A stretch of DNA of 64,000 bases from positions 249,299,330 through 249,363,329 of the forward strand of contig JAIOJX010000026.1 of NCBI GenBank assembly GCA_022376925.1. Reading direction: 5' to 3'. The stretch comes from Tragulus kanchil (Eukaryota > Chordata > Mammalia > Artiodactyla > Tragulidae). The translations under genes were made by a program, and so were the position numbers. Below, piece by piece: positions 22,102 through 33,796 of the stretch. Within the stretch, counting starts at the first letter, position 1; the number at the start of each line of letters is the position of its first letter. The notes beneath the pieces are model-generated. The model saw nothing but the letters and a program-made list of their open reading frames with translations, did no database searches and was not told where the DNA came from.

Positions 22102-24946
22102 ATGACAATAGGAACATTCGTATCAATAATTACTTTGAATGTAAATGGACTAAATGCTCCAACCAAATGACACAGGCTGGCTGAATGGATCCAGAAACAT
22201 GACCCATATAGATGCTGTTTACAAGAGACCCACTTCAGACCTAGAGACACTCATAGACTGAAAGTCAGAGGCTGGAAAAAGATATTCCATGCAAATGGAA
22301 ATCAAAAGAAAGCTGGAGTAGCAATCCTCATATCAGACAAAATAGACTTTAAAGTGAAGAAGATTCTAAGAGACAAGACAGGTCACTACATCATGATTAA
22401 GGGATCCATCCAAGAGGAAGACATAACAGTCATGAATATCTATGCACCCAACACAGGGGCACCTCAATACATAAGACAGATACTTTCAGACATAAAAGAG
22501 GAAATCAATAATAACACAGTAATAGTAGGAGACTTTAACACTCCTCTCACACCAATAGACAGATCATAAAAACAGAAAAGTAATAAAGAAACACAAGCCT
22601 TAAATGCCACACAAGATAAGATGGACCTCATCGATATCTTTAGGACGTTCCATCCAAAAGCAGAAGAATACACTTTCTTCTCAAGTGTTCATGGAACATT
22701 CTCCAGGATAGACCACATCTTGGGCCACAAATCTAACATCAGTCAATTCAAGAAAACTGAAACTATATCAACCATCTTCTCGGACCACAATGCAATGAGA
22801 CTAGAGATCAACTACAGGAAAAAAACCGCTAAAAACACAAACACATGGAGATTAAACAACACATACCTAAAAAACCAACTGATTACTGAGAAAATCAGAG
22901 GAGAAATTTTAAAATTCCTAGAAGAAAATGACAATGAACATATGACCATGCAAAACCTATGGGATACTGCAAAAGCAGTTCTAAGAGGGAAATTTATAGC
23001 AATACAATCCTATCTCAAGAAACTAGAAAAATATGAAGCAGATGACCTAAAACTCCACTTAAAACAATTGGAGAAAGAAGAACAAAACACCCCAAAGCCA
23101 GCAGAAGAAGAGAAATTATAAAGACTAGAGCAGAAATAAATGAGAAAGAAATGAAAGAAACTATAGTACGGATAAAGAAAACAAAAAGCTGGTTCTTTGA
23201 AAAGGTAAACAAAATTGAAAAGCCACTAGCCAGACTCATCAAGAGAAAGAGAGAAGAACGAGATCACCAAAATCAAAAACGAAAAAGGAGAGATTACAAC
23301 AGATAATGCAGAAATCCAAAGGATTCTAAGAGACTATTATGAAGAACTCTATGGCAACAAACTGGACAACCTGGTAGAAATGGACAGTTTCTTGGGGAAG
23401 ATCAATCTCCCAAGACTGAACTAGGAAGAAACAGAAACTTTGAACAACCCAATCACAAGCTCAGAAATCGAATTTGTGATTAAGAATCTACCCCAAAATA
23501 AAAGCCTAGGGCCAGATGGCTTCACAGCCGAATTCTACCAAGCATTTAAAGAACAGCTAATGCCTGTCCTTCTAAAACTCTTTCGAAAAATTGCACGGGA
23601 AGGAAAACTTCCAAACACATTCTACGAGGCCACCATCACCCAGATATCCAAACCAGGCAAAGACAACACAAAAAAGGAAAATTACAGGCCAATTTCTCTG
23701 ATGAACTTAGATGCCAAGATCCTCAACAAAATCCTAGCAAACAGAATTCAACGACACATCAAAAAACTCATACATCATGATCAAGTCGCGTTCATCCCAG
23801 GCATGCAAGGATTCTTCAATATCCACAAATCAATCAATGTGATACACCATATCAACAAATTGAGAGACAAAAATCACATGATCATCTCAATAGATGCAGA
23901 AAAAGCTTTCGACAAAGTACAACATTCATTTATGACAAAAACTCTTCAGAAAATGGGCATAGAAGGAACCTATCTCAACATAGTGAAAGTCATATATGAG
24001 AAGCCCACAGCGAACATTATCCTCAACGGTGAAAAACTGAAAGCATTTCCTCTAAGATCAGGAACAAGACAGGGGTGTCCACTTTCACCACTACTATTCA
24101 ACATAGTCCTGGAAATTCTAGCAACAGCAATAAGAGAAGAGAAAGAAATCAAAGGAATCCAGATTGGAAAGGAAGAAGTCAAGCTCTCTCTTTTTGCAGA
24201 CGACATGATACTATACATAGAAAATCCCAAAGACACTATTACAAAGCTTACTAGAGCTAATCAACGAATTCAGCAAAGTCGTAGGATACAAAGTCAACAC
24301 ACAGATATCACTGGCATTCCTATACACAAACAATGAAAAACCAGAAAATGAAATCAAAGAGGCAATCCCCTTCACCATTGCAACCAAAAGAATCAAATAC
24401 CTAGGAATAAGCCTACCCAAAGAAACAAAAGAACTGTACACAGAAAATTACAAGACACTCATGAAAGAAATTAAAGAAGACTTAAACAGATGGAGAGATA
24501 TTCCATGTTCCTGGGTCGGAAGAATCAATATTGTGAAAATGACCATACTACCAAATGTCATCTACAGATTCAATGCAATACCTATCCAACTACTATTGAC
24601 ATTTTTCACAGAACTAGACCAAGGAATAACACAGTTCATATGGAAACACAAAAGACCTTGAATAGCCAAAGCAATCCTGAGAAAGAAGAATGGAGCTGGA
24701 GGAATCAGCCTCCCTAACTTCAGACTCTATTACAAAGCAACAGTCATCAAGACAGTATGGTACTGGCACAAAAACAGAAATATCGACCAATGGAACAAGA
24801 TCGAGAACCCAGAGATAAACCCACACACCTATAGGTACCTTATTTTTGACAGAGGAGGTGAAACTATACAATGGGACAAAGACAGCCTCTTCAACAAGTG
24901 GTGCTGGGAAAATTGGACAGCTCCATGCGAAAATGAAGTTGAACAT
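22102..24946 (+). pseudogene. L1 ORF2, endonuclease and reverse transcriptase, broken
   Basis: ORF2p nicks the target DNA and reverse-transcribes L1 RNA there. Endonuclease motifs: QETH, YAPN, GDFN, SRIDHILGH (about 22705) and SDHNAM (about 22780). Reverse transcriptase: NYRPISLMN (about 23680), the DAEKAFDK stretch (about 23895), [12 protein letters not shown] (about 24070) and FADDM (about 24191-24205). In-frame stops lie at 22168, 22567, 23119 and 23422. The frame leaves at about 23115 and returns by about 23260, so two frameshifts compensate. Another shift near 24246 persists to a TGA at 24659. D8 copy 1 ends at 24946 and the remainder of ORF2 resumes at 26115. Confidence 0.9.
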
Positions 24947-26114
24947 CAGTCGCGTTCATCCCAGGCATGCAAGGATTCTTCAATATCCACAAATCAATCA
25001 ATGTGATACACCATATCAACAAATTGAGAGACAAAAATCACATGATCATCTCAATAGATGCAGAAAAAGCTTTCGACAAAGTACAACATTCATTTATGAC
25101 AAAAACTCTTCAGAAAATGGGCATAGAAGGAACCTATCTCAACATAGTGAAAGTCATATATGAGAAGCCCACAGCGAACATTATCCTCAACGGTGAAAAA
25201 CTGAAAGCATTTCCTCTAAGATCAGGAACAAGACAGGGGTGTCCACTTTCACCACTACTATTCAACATAGTCCTGGAAATTCTAGCAACAGCAATAAGAG
25301 AAGAGAAAGAAATCAAAGGAATCCAGATTGGAAAGGAAGAAGTCAAGCTCTCTCTTTTTGCAGACGACATGATACTATACATAGAAAATCCCAAAGACAC
25401 TATTACAAAGCTTACTAGAGCTAATCAACGAATTCAGCAAAGTCGTAGGATACAAAGTCAACACACAGATATCACTGGCATTCCTATACACAAACAATGA
25501 AAAACCAGAAAATGAAATCAAAGAGGCAATCCCCTTCACCATTGCAACCAAAAGAATCAAATACCTAGGAATAAGCCTACCCAAAGAAACAAAAGAACTG
25601 TACACAGAAAATTACAAGACACTCATGAAAGAAATTAAAGAAGACTTAAACAGATGGAGAGATATTCCATGTTCCTGGGTCGGAAGAATCAATATTGTGA
25701 AAATGACCATACTACCAAATGTCATCTACAGATTCAATGCAATACCTATCCAACTACTATTGACATTTTTCACAGAACTAGACCAAGGAATAACACAGTT
25801 CATATGGAAACACAAAAGACCTTGAATAGCCAAAGCAATCCTGAGAAAGAAGAATGGAGCTGGAGGAATCAGCCTCCCTAACTTCAGACTCTATTACAAA
25901 GCAACAGTCATCAAGACAGTATGGTACTGGCACAAAAACAGAAATATCGACCAATGGAACAAGATCGAGAACCCAGAGATAAACCCACACACCTATAGGT
26001 ACCTTATTTTTGACAGAGGAGGTGAAACTATACAATGGGACAAAGACAGCCTCTTCAACAAGTGGTGCTGGGAAAATTGGACAGCTCCATGCGAAAAAAT
26101 GAAGTTGGAACATT
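23785..26114. repeat. D8: ~1.16-kb direct duplication inside L1 ORF2
   Basis: Copy 1 is 23785-24946 and copy 2 is 24949-26114 (offset 1164). Differences are confined to the last 20 bases of copy 1, where an A-run is three bases shorter and one G is missing. The shared interior includes the FADDM motif, the frameshift near 24246/25410 and the TGA at 24659/25823. Confidence 0.97.
24949..26114 (+). pseudogene. L1 ORF2 reverse transcriptase, D8 copy 2
   Basis: Second copy of the reverse-transcriptase core: [20 protein letters not shown] and FADDM (about 25355-25369), then the thumb region up to FIWKHKRP and a TGA at 25823. Identical defects in both copies show that they predate the duplication. 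Confidence 0.9.
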
Positions 26115-27085
26115 CCCTGACACCATACACTAAGATCAACTCAAAATGGATTAAAGACCTAAATGTAAGACCAGAAATCATTGAACTCTTAGAGGAGAAT
26201 AGAGGCAAAACCCTCAAGGACATCAATCAAAGCAAGATCTTCTCTGACCCACCAACTAAAATAGCGGAACTAAAAAGAAAAATGAACATGTGGGACCTCA
26301 TGAAACTTAAAAGCTTTTGTACAGCAAAAGAAATTACAAAAAAGCTCAACAGACACCCCACAGAGTGGGAGAAAATCATAGCAAGTGAAACAACTGACAA
26401 AGAATTAATCTCCAAAATCTACAAGCAACTCAGACAACTCAGCACAGGAAAAATGAACAACCCAATCAAAAAATGGGAAAAAGATCTAAAGAGACGCCTC
26501 CCCAAAGCGGACATACAGATGGCCCAAAAGCACATGAAACGATGCTCAACCTCGCTTATTATTAGAGAAATGCAAATTAAAACTACAATGAGATACCACC
26601 TCACATCCATCAGAATGGTCATCTTCAAAAAATCTGCAGACAATAAATGCTGGAGAGGGTGCGGAGAAAAGGGAACCCTCTTGCATTGTTGGTGGGAAGG
26701 TCAATTGATACAGCCTCTATGGAAGACAGTATGGAGATTCCTTAAAAAAACTAAAAATAGAAGCACCCTATGACCCAGCAATCCCACTATTAGGCTTATA
26801 TCCTGATGAAATCAAAACTGCAAGAATCACCTGTATCCCAATGTTCATTGCAGCTCTCTATACAATAGCCAGAACATGGAAGCAACCTAGATGTCCATCG
26901 ACGAATGAATGGATACAGAACCTCTGGTACATATATATACAATGGAGTACTACTCAGCTGTTAAAAGAAATGCAGAAGACTCAGTCCTAATGAAGTGGCT
27001 GGCTCTAGAACCTATCATAAAAAGTGAAGCAAGTCAAAAAGAGAAAGACAAATACAGTATACTAACACACATATATGGAATCTAG
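26099..27085 (+). pseudogene. L1 ORF2 C-terminal region
   Basis: The open part 26099-26773 (224 residues) holds the post-RT region ([26 protein letters not shown]) and the cysteine-rich end [16 protein letters not shown] (about 26649-26696), with the C-x3-C-x7-H-C spacing typical of L1. A frameshift in the A-run near 26745 moves the last ~100 codons ([12 protein letters not shown], then WYIYIQWSTTQLL) to another frame. The natural ORF2 stop is near 27085. Joined conceptually across D8, ORF2 is about 3.8 kb (about 1270 codons), the normal L1 length. Confidence 0.88.
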
Positions 27086-27460
27086 TAGGACGGTCTCGAT
27101 AACACATGCAGTGAATTCATGGAAAAACAGACAGAGCATAGACATAGGGACATTGTGTGGAAGAAATACGGAGGGGGAGGCATGGAGGGAGTAACATGGA
27201 AACCTATACTGTCATGTGTGGAAAAGATAGCTATTGTCATTGTGCTAAGGGAATAGGAGTGCTCACAATGGCATGGGGCAATGGTCCGGAGGTGGGATGG
27301 GGGGAACTGGGTGGGTGGGGACCAGGGATATGCATATGAATGATCTGGGAACATACATGTCTGTGAACAACAAAACTCTGTAAAATCTTTAAAATAAAGA
27401 ATGAAAAAATAAATAAAAAAATAAAAGAGAGGCATACTATGAAAAGAAAAAAAAAAAAAA
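27086..27460 (+). other. L1 3' UTR with G-rich tract, AATAAA and poly-A
   Basis: Non-coding tail of the L1. It has a G-rich stretch at 27285-27330 (runs of three to six G), a polyadenylation hexamer aataaa near 27392-27397 and an A-run at 27442-27460 that ends at the target-site duplication. Its final part is the same sequence as the tiny L1 tail at 11057. Confidence 0.85.
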
Positions 27461-27475
27461 AAGAAGTTTCCAGCC
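27461..27475 (+). repeat. L1 target-site duplication, right
   Basis: Exact repeat of 16959-16973. It shows that one retrotransposition event produced the whole 16974-27460 element. Confidence 0.95.
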
Positions 27476-27493
27476 CTGTCTAAGTCTTGCGAT

Positions 27494-27704
27494 GGGGCTT
27501 CCCAGATGGTGCGAGTGGTAAAGAACCCACCAGCCAATGCTGGAGACACAAGAGACATGGGTTTGGTCCCTGGGTTGGGAAGATCCCCTGAAGGAGGGCA
27601 TGGCAACCCGTTCCAGGCTTCTTCTCTGGAGAATCTACATGACCAAGGAGATTGACAGGCTATATAGTCCATAGGGTCTCAAAGACGACTGCAACAACTT
27701 AACA
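27494..27704 (+). mobile_element. Bov-tA SINE
   Basis: Complete head ('ggggcttcccagatggtgc', 'gtggtaaagaacccacca') and body, ending in 'gactgcaacaacttaacac' with a short CA run. It lies twenty bases downstream of the L1. Confidence 0.92.
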
Positions 27705-28598
27705 CACACACACGTCTAGGGATACCACTAGCTGATATAGCATCGCCTATCCTTCCTGGTTCTCGGGCTCATCAGCAATGTCCTCCCACCTGTTCACAGA
27801 AATGACTCCCAGATGGACTAGGAAAGCTTCCACACTTTGTCTTCTGTGTTCTAGTTGCACATATACCATCTAGTAAGCACTCGATAACAGTTCAACAGAT
27901 AAGTTTAAATGGATTGATTGGATCTTTTGGTTATAAAGAGCGGAAAATGTTAAGTAAATCTAGAGTTTTAGTTCAAGGCCTACAAAGACCAGTTAAATAC
28001 TTACTAATAGCTATGTAAATACTTGCTGTAATATCATTAATATGTTGAAGTTGCAGGACTGGCTTTGAAACACTGCTAAGCTGATTTAAGACAAAATATC
28101 ACAAACATGAAAGAGTTGTACCAGCAATGGAGTAAGAATTCAAAAATGAGGGTACAAGGAAAAGTTTCACATTTCACTATTTATTACTAATATTGTTTCA
28201 CAAATTCTATTGCTGTAGGAGAAATCAGTCCTGGTGACCAAGTTTGAATTTTTTATGCATTTTAAATATTTATAACTCAACTATAGTTGCCACTTTGCTA
28301 CAAATAGTAAAATGCTAATATTCAAACAAATGTCTTAGAATGTGCACAATAAGAGTTGTTAGCCCCAAGCTCTCAGCAGAAACTCTCCCAGGAAGTCCTG
28401 CTGCTTGCAGTTGAAAACTACCAATACAGGTACATGGAGAGTGCATATGATGTTGGCTTTCTCTAAACACAGGGGAGCATATAAGCTGCATCTGCTTCTA
28501 AGGTTTCAGGAACCTACTGCTTGGCTGTATAAATCCTTACTATAGTTTATCCCAACTGTATCCTTCAAATATGCTTTCTTCATTTTATTTGTTAGTTG
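27705..28598. other. unassigned sequence
   Basis: No gene or recognised repeat. From 27864 it is the first part of D9 copy 1, and the same sequence recurs at 28965-29699. Confidence 0.4.
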
Positions 28599-30036
28599 GT
28601 ACATTAGTTTTCTTTTGCTGCAGCAACAGATTACTAAACACTAGCTTAAAACAGCACAAATACATTATCTTACAGTGCTGTAGGTTTGAAAGGGCTCACC
28701 CAGTGTCAGCATTCCTGCATTCCTTTCCAGAGTCTCCAAGGAAGGGTCCATTTCCTACTCATTGGGGCTGTAGGCAAATGTCAATATTTTGTCATTGGTG
28801 GACCAAGGTCCATGTTTCCTTGCTGCCTATAAAGTAAGGATCATTCCCAGGTTCTAGATGCTACCACATTGCTTGACTCACAGCCATCTTCCTTCATCTT
28901 CAAAGCTCTTTCTTCCTCTTCCATTTTTAAGGTTACAAGAAATGTGATGTGAATTTTGGCATCTTACCATCTAGTAAGCACTCGATAACAGTTCAACTGA
29001 TAAGTTTAAATGGATTGATTGGATCTTTTGGTTATAAAGAGCGGAAAATGTTAAGTAAATCTAGAGTTTTAGTTCAAGGCCTACAAAGACCAGTTAAATA
29101 CTTACTAATAGCTATGTAAATACTTGCTGTAATATCATTAATATGTTGAAGTTGCAGGACTGGCTTTGAAACACTGCTAAGCTGATTTAAGACAAAATAT
29201 CACAAACATGAAAGAGTTGTACCAGCAATGGAGTAAGAATTCAAAAATGAGGGTACAAGGAAAAGTTTCACATTTCACTATTTATTACTAATATTGTTTC
29301 ACAAATTCTATTGCTGTAGGAGAAATCAGTCCTGGTGACCAAGTTTGAATTTTTTATGCATTTTAAATATTTATAACTCAACTATAGTTGCCACTTTGCT
29401 ACAAATAGTAAAATGCTAATATTCAAACAAATGTCTTAGAATGTGCACAATAAGAGTTGTTAGCCCCAAGCTCTCAGCAGAAACTCTCCCAGGAAGTCCT
29501 GCTGCTTGCAGTTGAAAACTACCAATACAGGTACATGGAGAGTGCATATGATGTTGGCTTTCTCTAAACACAGGGGAGCATATAAGCTGCATCTGCTTCT
29601 AAGGTTTCAGGAACCTACTGCTTGGCTGTATAAATCCTTACTATAGTTTATCCCAACTGTATCCTTCAAATATGCTTTCTTCATTTTATTTGTTAGTTGG
29701 TACATTAGTTTTCTTTTGCTGCAGCAACAGATTACTAAACACTAGCTTAAAACAGCACAAATACATTATCTTACAGTGCTGTAGGTTTGAAAGGGCTCAC
29801 CCAGTGTCAGCATTCCTGCATTCCTTTCCAGAGTCTCCAAGGAAGGGTCCATTTCCTACTCATTGGGGCTGTAGGCAAATGTCAATATTTTGTCATTGGT
29901 GGACCAAGGTCCATGTTTCCTTGCTGCCTATAAAGTAAGGATCATTCCCAGGTTCTAGATGCTACCACATTGCTTGACTCACAGCCATCTTCCTTCATCT
30001 TCAAAGCTCTTTCTTCCTCTTCCATTTTTAAGGTTA
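27864..30036. repeat. D9: ~1.07-kb direct duplication, 29-bp filler
   Basis: Copy 1 is 27864-28935 and copy 2 is 28965-30036 (offset 1101). The filler 28936-28964 matches neither copy. One substitution (caacag versus caactg) lies about 30 bases inside copy 2, that is, next to the junction. Confidence 0.97.
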
Positions 30037-30230
30037 AATCAAATCCACTTACATAAATCCAGGATGAGCTCCTCATTTTGAATTCCTTAACTTAATCATA
30101 TTGGCAAGGTCCCTGTTTCCATGTTAAGGTGACAGACACACTAACTGGTTCTGGGGATTATAGCACAGATTTCTTTGGAGGGCACAGTCCTTCCACCTGT
30201 CAGATTTGGTCACCATGGATCCTTGATATC
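29700..30230 (+). mobile_element. ancient interspersed repeat, family not assigned
   Basis: 'ttgctgcagcaacagattac', 'cttaaaacagcacaaataca', 'ttatcttacagtgctgtagg' and 'tccatcttcctt'-like blocks match a widespread eutherian repeat motif series (gctgtaacaaattacc ... taaaacaacacaaattt ... cttacagttctggagg). I do not assign the family. The first part also occurs at 28599-28935 (D9) and all of it at 30817-31345 (D10). Confidence 0.5.
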
Positions 30231-31899
30231 AAAGGTCATTCTCTAAATCCATAGTGTCAGGCTGCATCACCTTCATATCTCCAGGTAATTGCTTTGTATG
30301 TTTCCCAATATTAAAGAAATGCATTTGTGTTTATACATATATAGATAGATAGATATAGAGATGTAGATATACATTTTTTAACCTAAAAGCCAGAATCGTG
30401 TGATGCCCTTCTTGGTTCAGCATTTGCAGGTTTACTTTGGTTGCTTAGGCACAAAGAAGACATTTTCATTCATCAGTGTTTTTGAGATTGTGATCTTTAA
30501 GTGGAACTGTGCAAACAACCACAAAGTCTTAATATTACTCTGGAAATGCAAAAAGTTGATCTTTATTCTCAGACTTTAAATTGGTTATCAGACCCTATAA
30601 AAGACAAAGTAAAGACAATAAAAACAAAGGTTGGGCATTGTTATCTACGGATGAAAAACCAGGAGAAAAGAAAATCACCACATAATTTTATCAGCAAACA
30701 TTACTCTGAAATTCATTTATGGATTCATTTTTGAGTGATTACTTTCTCCTTTCACTGCTAGGTCCGATTCCCCTACACAAACCAAAAAAAATAACCTAAA
30801 GGAAAAAAAATTTTTTTACATTAGTTTTCTTTGCTGCAGCAACAGATTACTAAACACTAGCTTAAAACAGCACAAATACATTATCTTACAGTGCTGTAGG
30901 TTTGAAAGGGCTCACCCAGTGTCAGCATTCCTGCATTCCTTTCCAGAGTCTCCAAGGAAGGGTCCATTTCCTACTCATTGGGGCTGTAGGCAAATGTCAA
31001 TATTTTGTCATTGGTGGACCAAGGTCCATGTTTCCTTGCTGCCTATAAAGTAAGGATCATTCCCAGGTTCTAGATGCTACCACATTGCTTGACTCACAGC
31101 CATCTTCCTTCATCTTCAAAGCTCTTTCTTCCTCTTCCATTTTTAAGGTTAAATCAAATCCACTTACATAAATCCAGGATGAGCTCCTCATTTTGAATTC
31201 CTTAACTTAATCATATTGGCAAGGTCCCTGTTTCCATGTTAAGGTGACAGACACACTAACTGGTTCTGGGGATTATAGCACAGATTTCTTTGGAGGGCAC
31301 AGTCCTTCCACCTGTCAGATTTGGTCACCATGGATCCTTGATATCAAAGGTCATTCTCTAAATCCATAGTGTCAGGCTGCATCACCTTCATATCTCCAGG
31401 TAATTGCTTTGTATGTTTCCCAATATTAAAGAAATGCATTTGTGTTTATACATATATAGATAGATAGATATAGAGATGTAGATATACATTTTTTAACCTA
31501 AAAGCCAGAATCGTGTGATGCCCTTCTTGGTTCAGCATTTGCAGGTTTACTTTGGTTGCTTAGGCACAAAGAAGACATTTTCATTCATCAGTGTTTTTGA
31601 GATTGTGATCTTTAAGTGGAACTGTGCAAACAACCACAAAGTCTTAATATTACTCTGGAAATGCAAAAAGTTGATCTTTATTCTCAGACTTTAAATTGGT
31701 TATCAGACCCTATAAAAGACAAAGTAAAGACAATAAAAACAAAGGTTGGGCATTGTTATCTACGGATGAAAAACCAGGAGAAAAGAAAATCACCACATAA
31801 TTTTATCAGCAAACATTACTCTGAAATTCATTTATGGATTCATTTTTGAGTGATTACTTTCTCCTTTCACTGCTAGGTCCGATTCCCCTACACAAACCA
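29701..31899. repeat. D10: ~1.08-kb direct duplication, 32-bp filler
   Basis: Copy 1 is 29701-30784 and copy 2 is 30817-31899 (offset 1116, then 1115). The filler 30785-30816 is A- and T-rich. One T is missing from a T-run close to the start of copy 2. It overlaps D9, so 336 bases occur three times (28600, 29701 and 30817). Confidence 0.97.
30338..30375. repeat. GATA-type microsatellite
   Basis: Imperfect atag/gata units ('atatagatagatagatata'). Duplicated by D10 at about 31453-31490. Confidence 0.8.
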
Positions 31900-33154
31900 T
31901 TAATTTAGAAATATAAATAAGGCTTTGGAAACCATTCCTAAAGCATCAGAGAAAAAACAGAAAAAGATAAAATCAAAACTAAATCTGCTTAGATAATTAC
32001 AATAGGAAAGTCATGAATTAAGAATGGTAGGACTGCAAACAAAATTTGGACCCAAATGTTCAGCATCATTCCCGTCTTTATTCTAAGATGGGTTTTTTTT
32101 GTTTGTTTGTTATCAACCTGAGCAGTTCTATTTCTTATCAAGTTGTCTGTGATCAGGAGATGCTCCATAAAGTGACTATTTGTCTATGCCTGCATTATGT
32201 CAAGAGTTCTCAAGCTGATTTTTGTATAAAACACTACTGCTGCTTATGTATACCTAGCAATTCCTTCTCTAAGAAATACAACTATAGGGAAACTCAGCAT
32301 TTCCCTGATGTACTGAACTACAGCACTTTTTATTTTAATAAGTAAAATGAATAGAGAATGAGATATTGGATATATTAGAAGATAACAGCCTATTGTTTGA
32401 ATGGAGAGTAATATGATGAATGTAGAGTTTATGGTAGATTAATCTAGTAAAATTATGGGATAGGTAGGAAGTAAGAGTTGATTTGAGGAAGTTGATAGGA
32501 GAACATTGCAGCTAATACATAAGGGCTTGATTTAGGAAAGAAGACATAAAAATTAAGCATGTAGTCATGAATCTAAGAGACCCATATCCATGGTGGGCTG
32601 TTTCTATCACCAAAACAGGTTTCACTTGTTTTACTCTATTAGTCATGTCAGTGCTTACGTGACTCCATGCTATCATTTCTGAAACTGCATCTCTCTCTCT
32701 CTTTCTGTCCACCTCCCCTCATGCTCTCCAAGTAGAATTTGATCTGACTCATGTACTCACACTCTCCAAGTCTGCCACCACATAGAGGACTACACAGGCT
32801 GTTCTTGCAGCCATATCATGGATCTGATATCCCTTTTATGGACTGATTTTTTTCTGAAAAGTCTTTAGTTTTAGATTTTAGCTGCATTCTTTTACAAAGC
32901 GTTTTTAAAGTCCTCCAGAGAATTAAATTAAATTTGATGTTGAACAAACTAAGGATTCATGAAGATGGTGGAATAAAAAATGACTCTTCTTTTCTCTCTA
33001 CATTTTCTTCCTTTATTGTTCTAAGAAAACAATGAGACAACATGCCTTCATGTTTTTTTATTTTCCTGTGGTATCTTGTTCTAATAGGCTATCTTTTCTG
33101 TCATAATGCATCTGTGGAATGGAGAACTCTAATTAATTTTCAGTTTAAATCAAG
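31900..33154. other. unassigned single-copy sequence
   Basis: About 1.25 kb outside any duplication. It has a T-run at 32091-32099 and a CT run at 32690-32703. No exon, RNA gene or repeat family is recognised. The 99-codon frame at 32046-32345 lacks coding features. Confidence 0.4.
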
Positions 33155-33167
33155 AAGTGTAAGATTG

Positions 33168-33424
33168 GACTTCCCTGGTGGTCCAGTGGGTAAGGACATC
33201 GCCTTGCAGTGCAAGGGGCTCCGGTTCAATCCCTGGCCTGGGAAGATCCCACACGCTGGCAGAGCTGCTGGACTGATGTGTCCAGCTACAGAGTCGGAGC
33301 TCTGGAGTGCGTGTGCCCAGAGTTGGTGCTCTGCAATGAGAGAGGCCACTGCGATGGGAGGGACACAGGCCAAAGAACAAAGATAAATAAGTGAAAGATC
33401 AATAGAAGTGGTCAATAAAAAAAA
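33168..33424 (+). mobile_element. CHR-type SINE with perfect target-site duplication
   Basis: Head 'gacttccctggtggtccagt', body with 'agagttggtgctctgcaatg', and an A-rich tail. The 13-base aagtgtaagattg flanks it exactly (33155-33167 and 33425-33437), so the boundaries are certain. Open frames inside it are not genes. Confidence 0.95.
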
Positions 33425-33627
33425 AAGTGTAAGATTGTCTATGAAATAAAAATCCTACTGTAGTTTTAACTGTTTCTACTCAAAATTGCTCCTAATTCAG
33501 GCTACTTCAGAAACAAGAATTGAAAACAATAAAAATTGATATTGGCCCACAGACATATTTTGTCTGGCATAAATATTATCTTTAAAAATTTGTATGTGAA
33601 TATCTTTAAGCAGAACATAAGTTTTCT

Positions 33628-33780
33628 TTCTTTTTTAAAAATATTCTTATTTATTTCTTTGTTGGTTGTGCTGGGTCTTAGTTGTGTCATGTGGGATCTA
33701 GTTCCCTGAACAGAGACTGAAGCCCGGCCCCCTGAATTGGGAGCTCAGAGTCTTAGCCACTGGACCATTAGGGAAGTCCA
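33628..33780 (-). mobile_element. CHR-type SINE, 5' part, with target-site duplication
   Basis: Reverse orientation: T-rich tail, 'gtgggatctagttccctgaa', 'cttagccactggaccattag' and 'ggaagtcc'. The 16-base agaacataagttttct is repeated exactly (33612-33627 and 33781-33796). Confidence 0.95.
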
Positions 33781-33796
33781 AGAACATAAGTTTTCT

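Larger units (their letters stand above)
20433..22633. repeat. D7: ~1.1-kb direct duplication inside L1
   Basis: Copy 1 is 20433-21531 and copy 2 is 21535-22633 (constant offset 1102). Only three bases lie between them and I saw no internal difference. It overlaps D6, so about 200 bases of ORF1 occur three times (19335, 20433 and 21535). Confidence 0.97.
16974..27460 (+). mobile_element. bovine-type L1, 5'-complete, inflated by D6-D8
   Basis: A full-span non-LTR retrotransposon: 5' UTR beginning 'gaggcgtagccaagatggca', ORF1, ORF2 with endonuclease and reverse transcriptase, 3' UTR with a G-rich tract, and a poly-A tail, bounded by a 13-15 base target-site duplication. The span is 10.5 kb, but three internal ~1.1-kb duplications add about 3.4 kb. 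Without them the element is about 7.1 kb and ORF2 is the usual ~3.8 kb. Stops and frameshifts shared by both copies show it is inactive. It is the only near-complete mobile element in the window. Confidence 0.93.
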
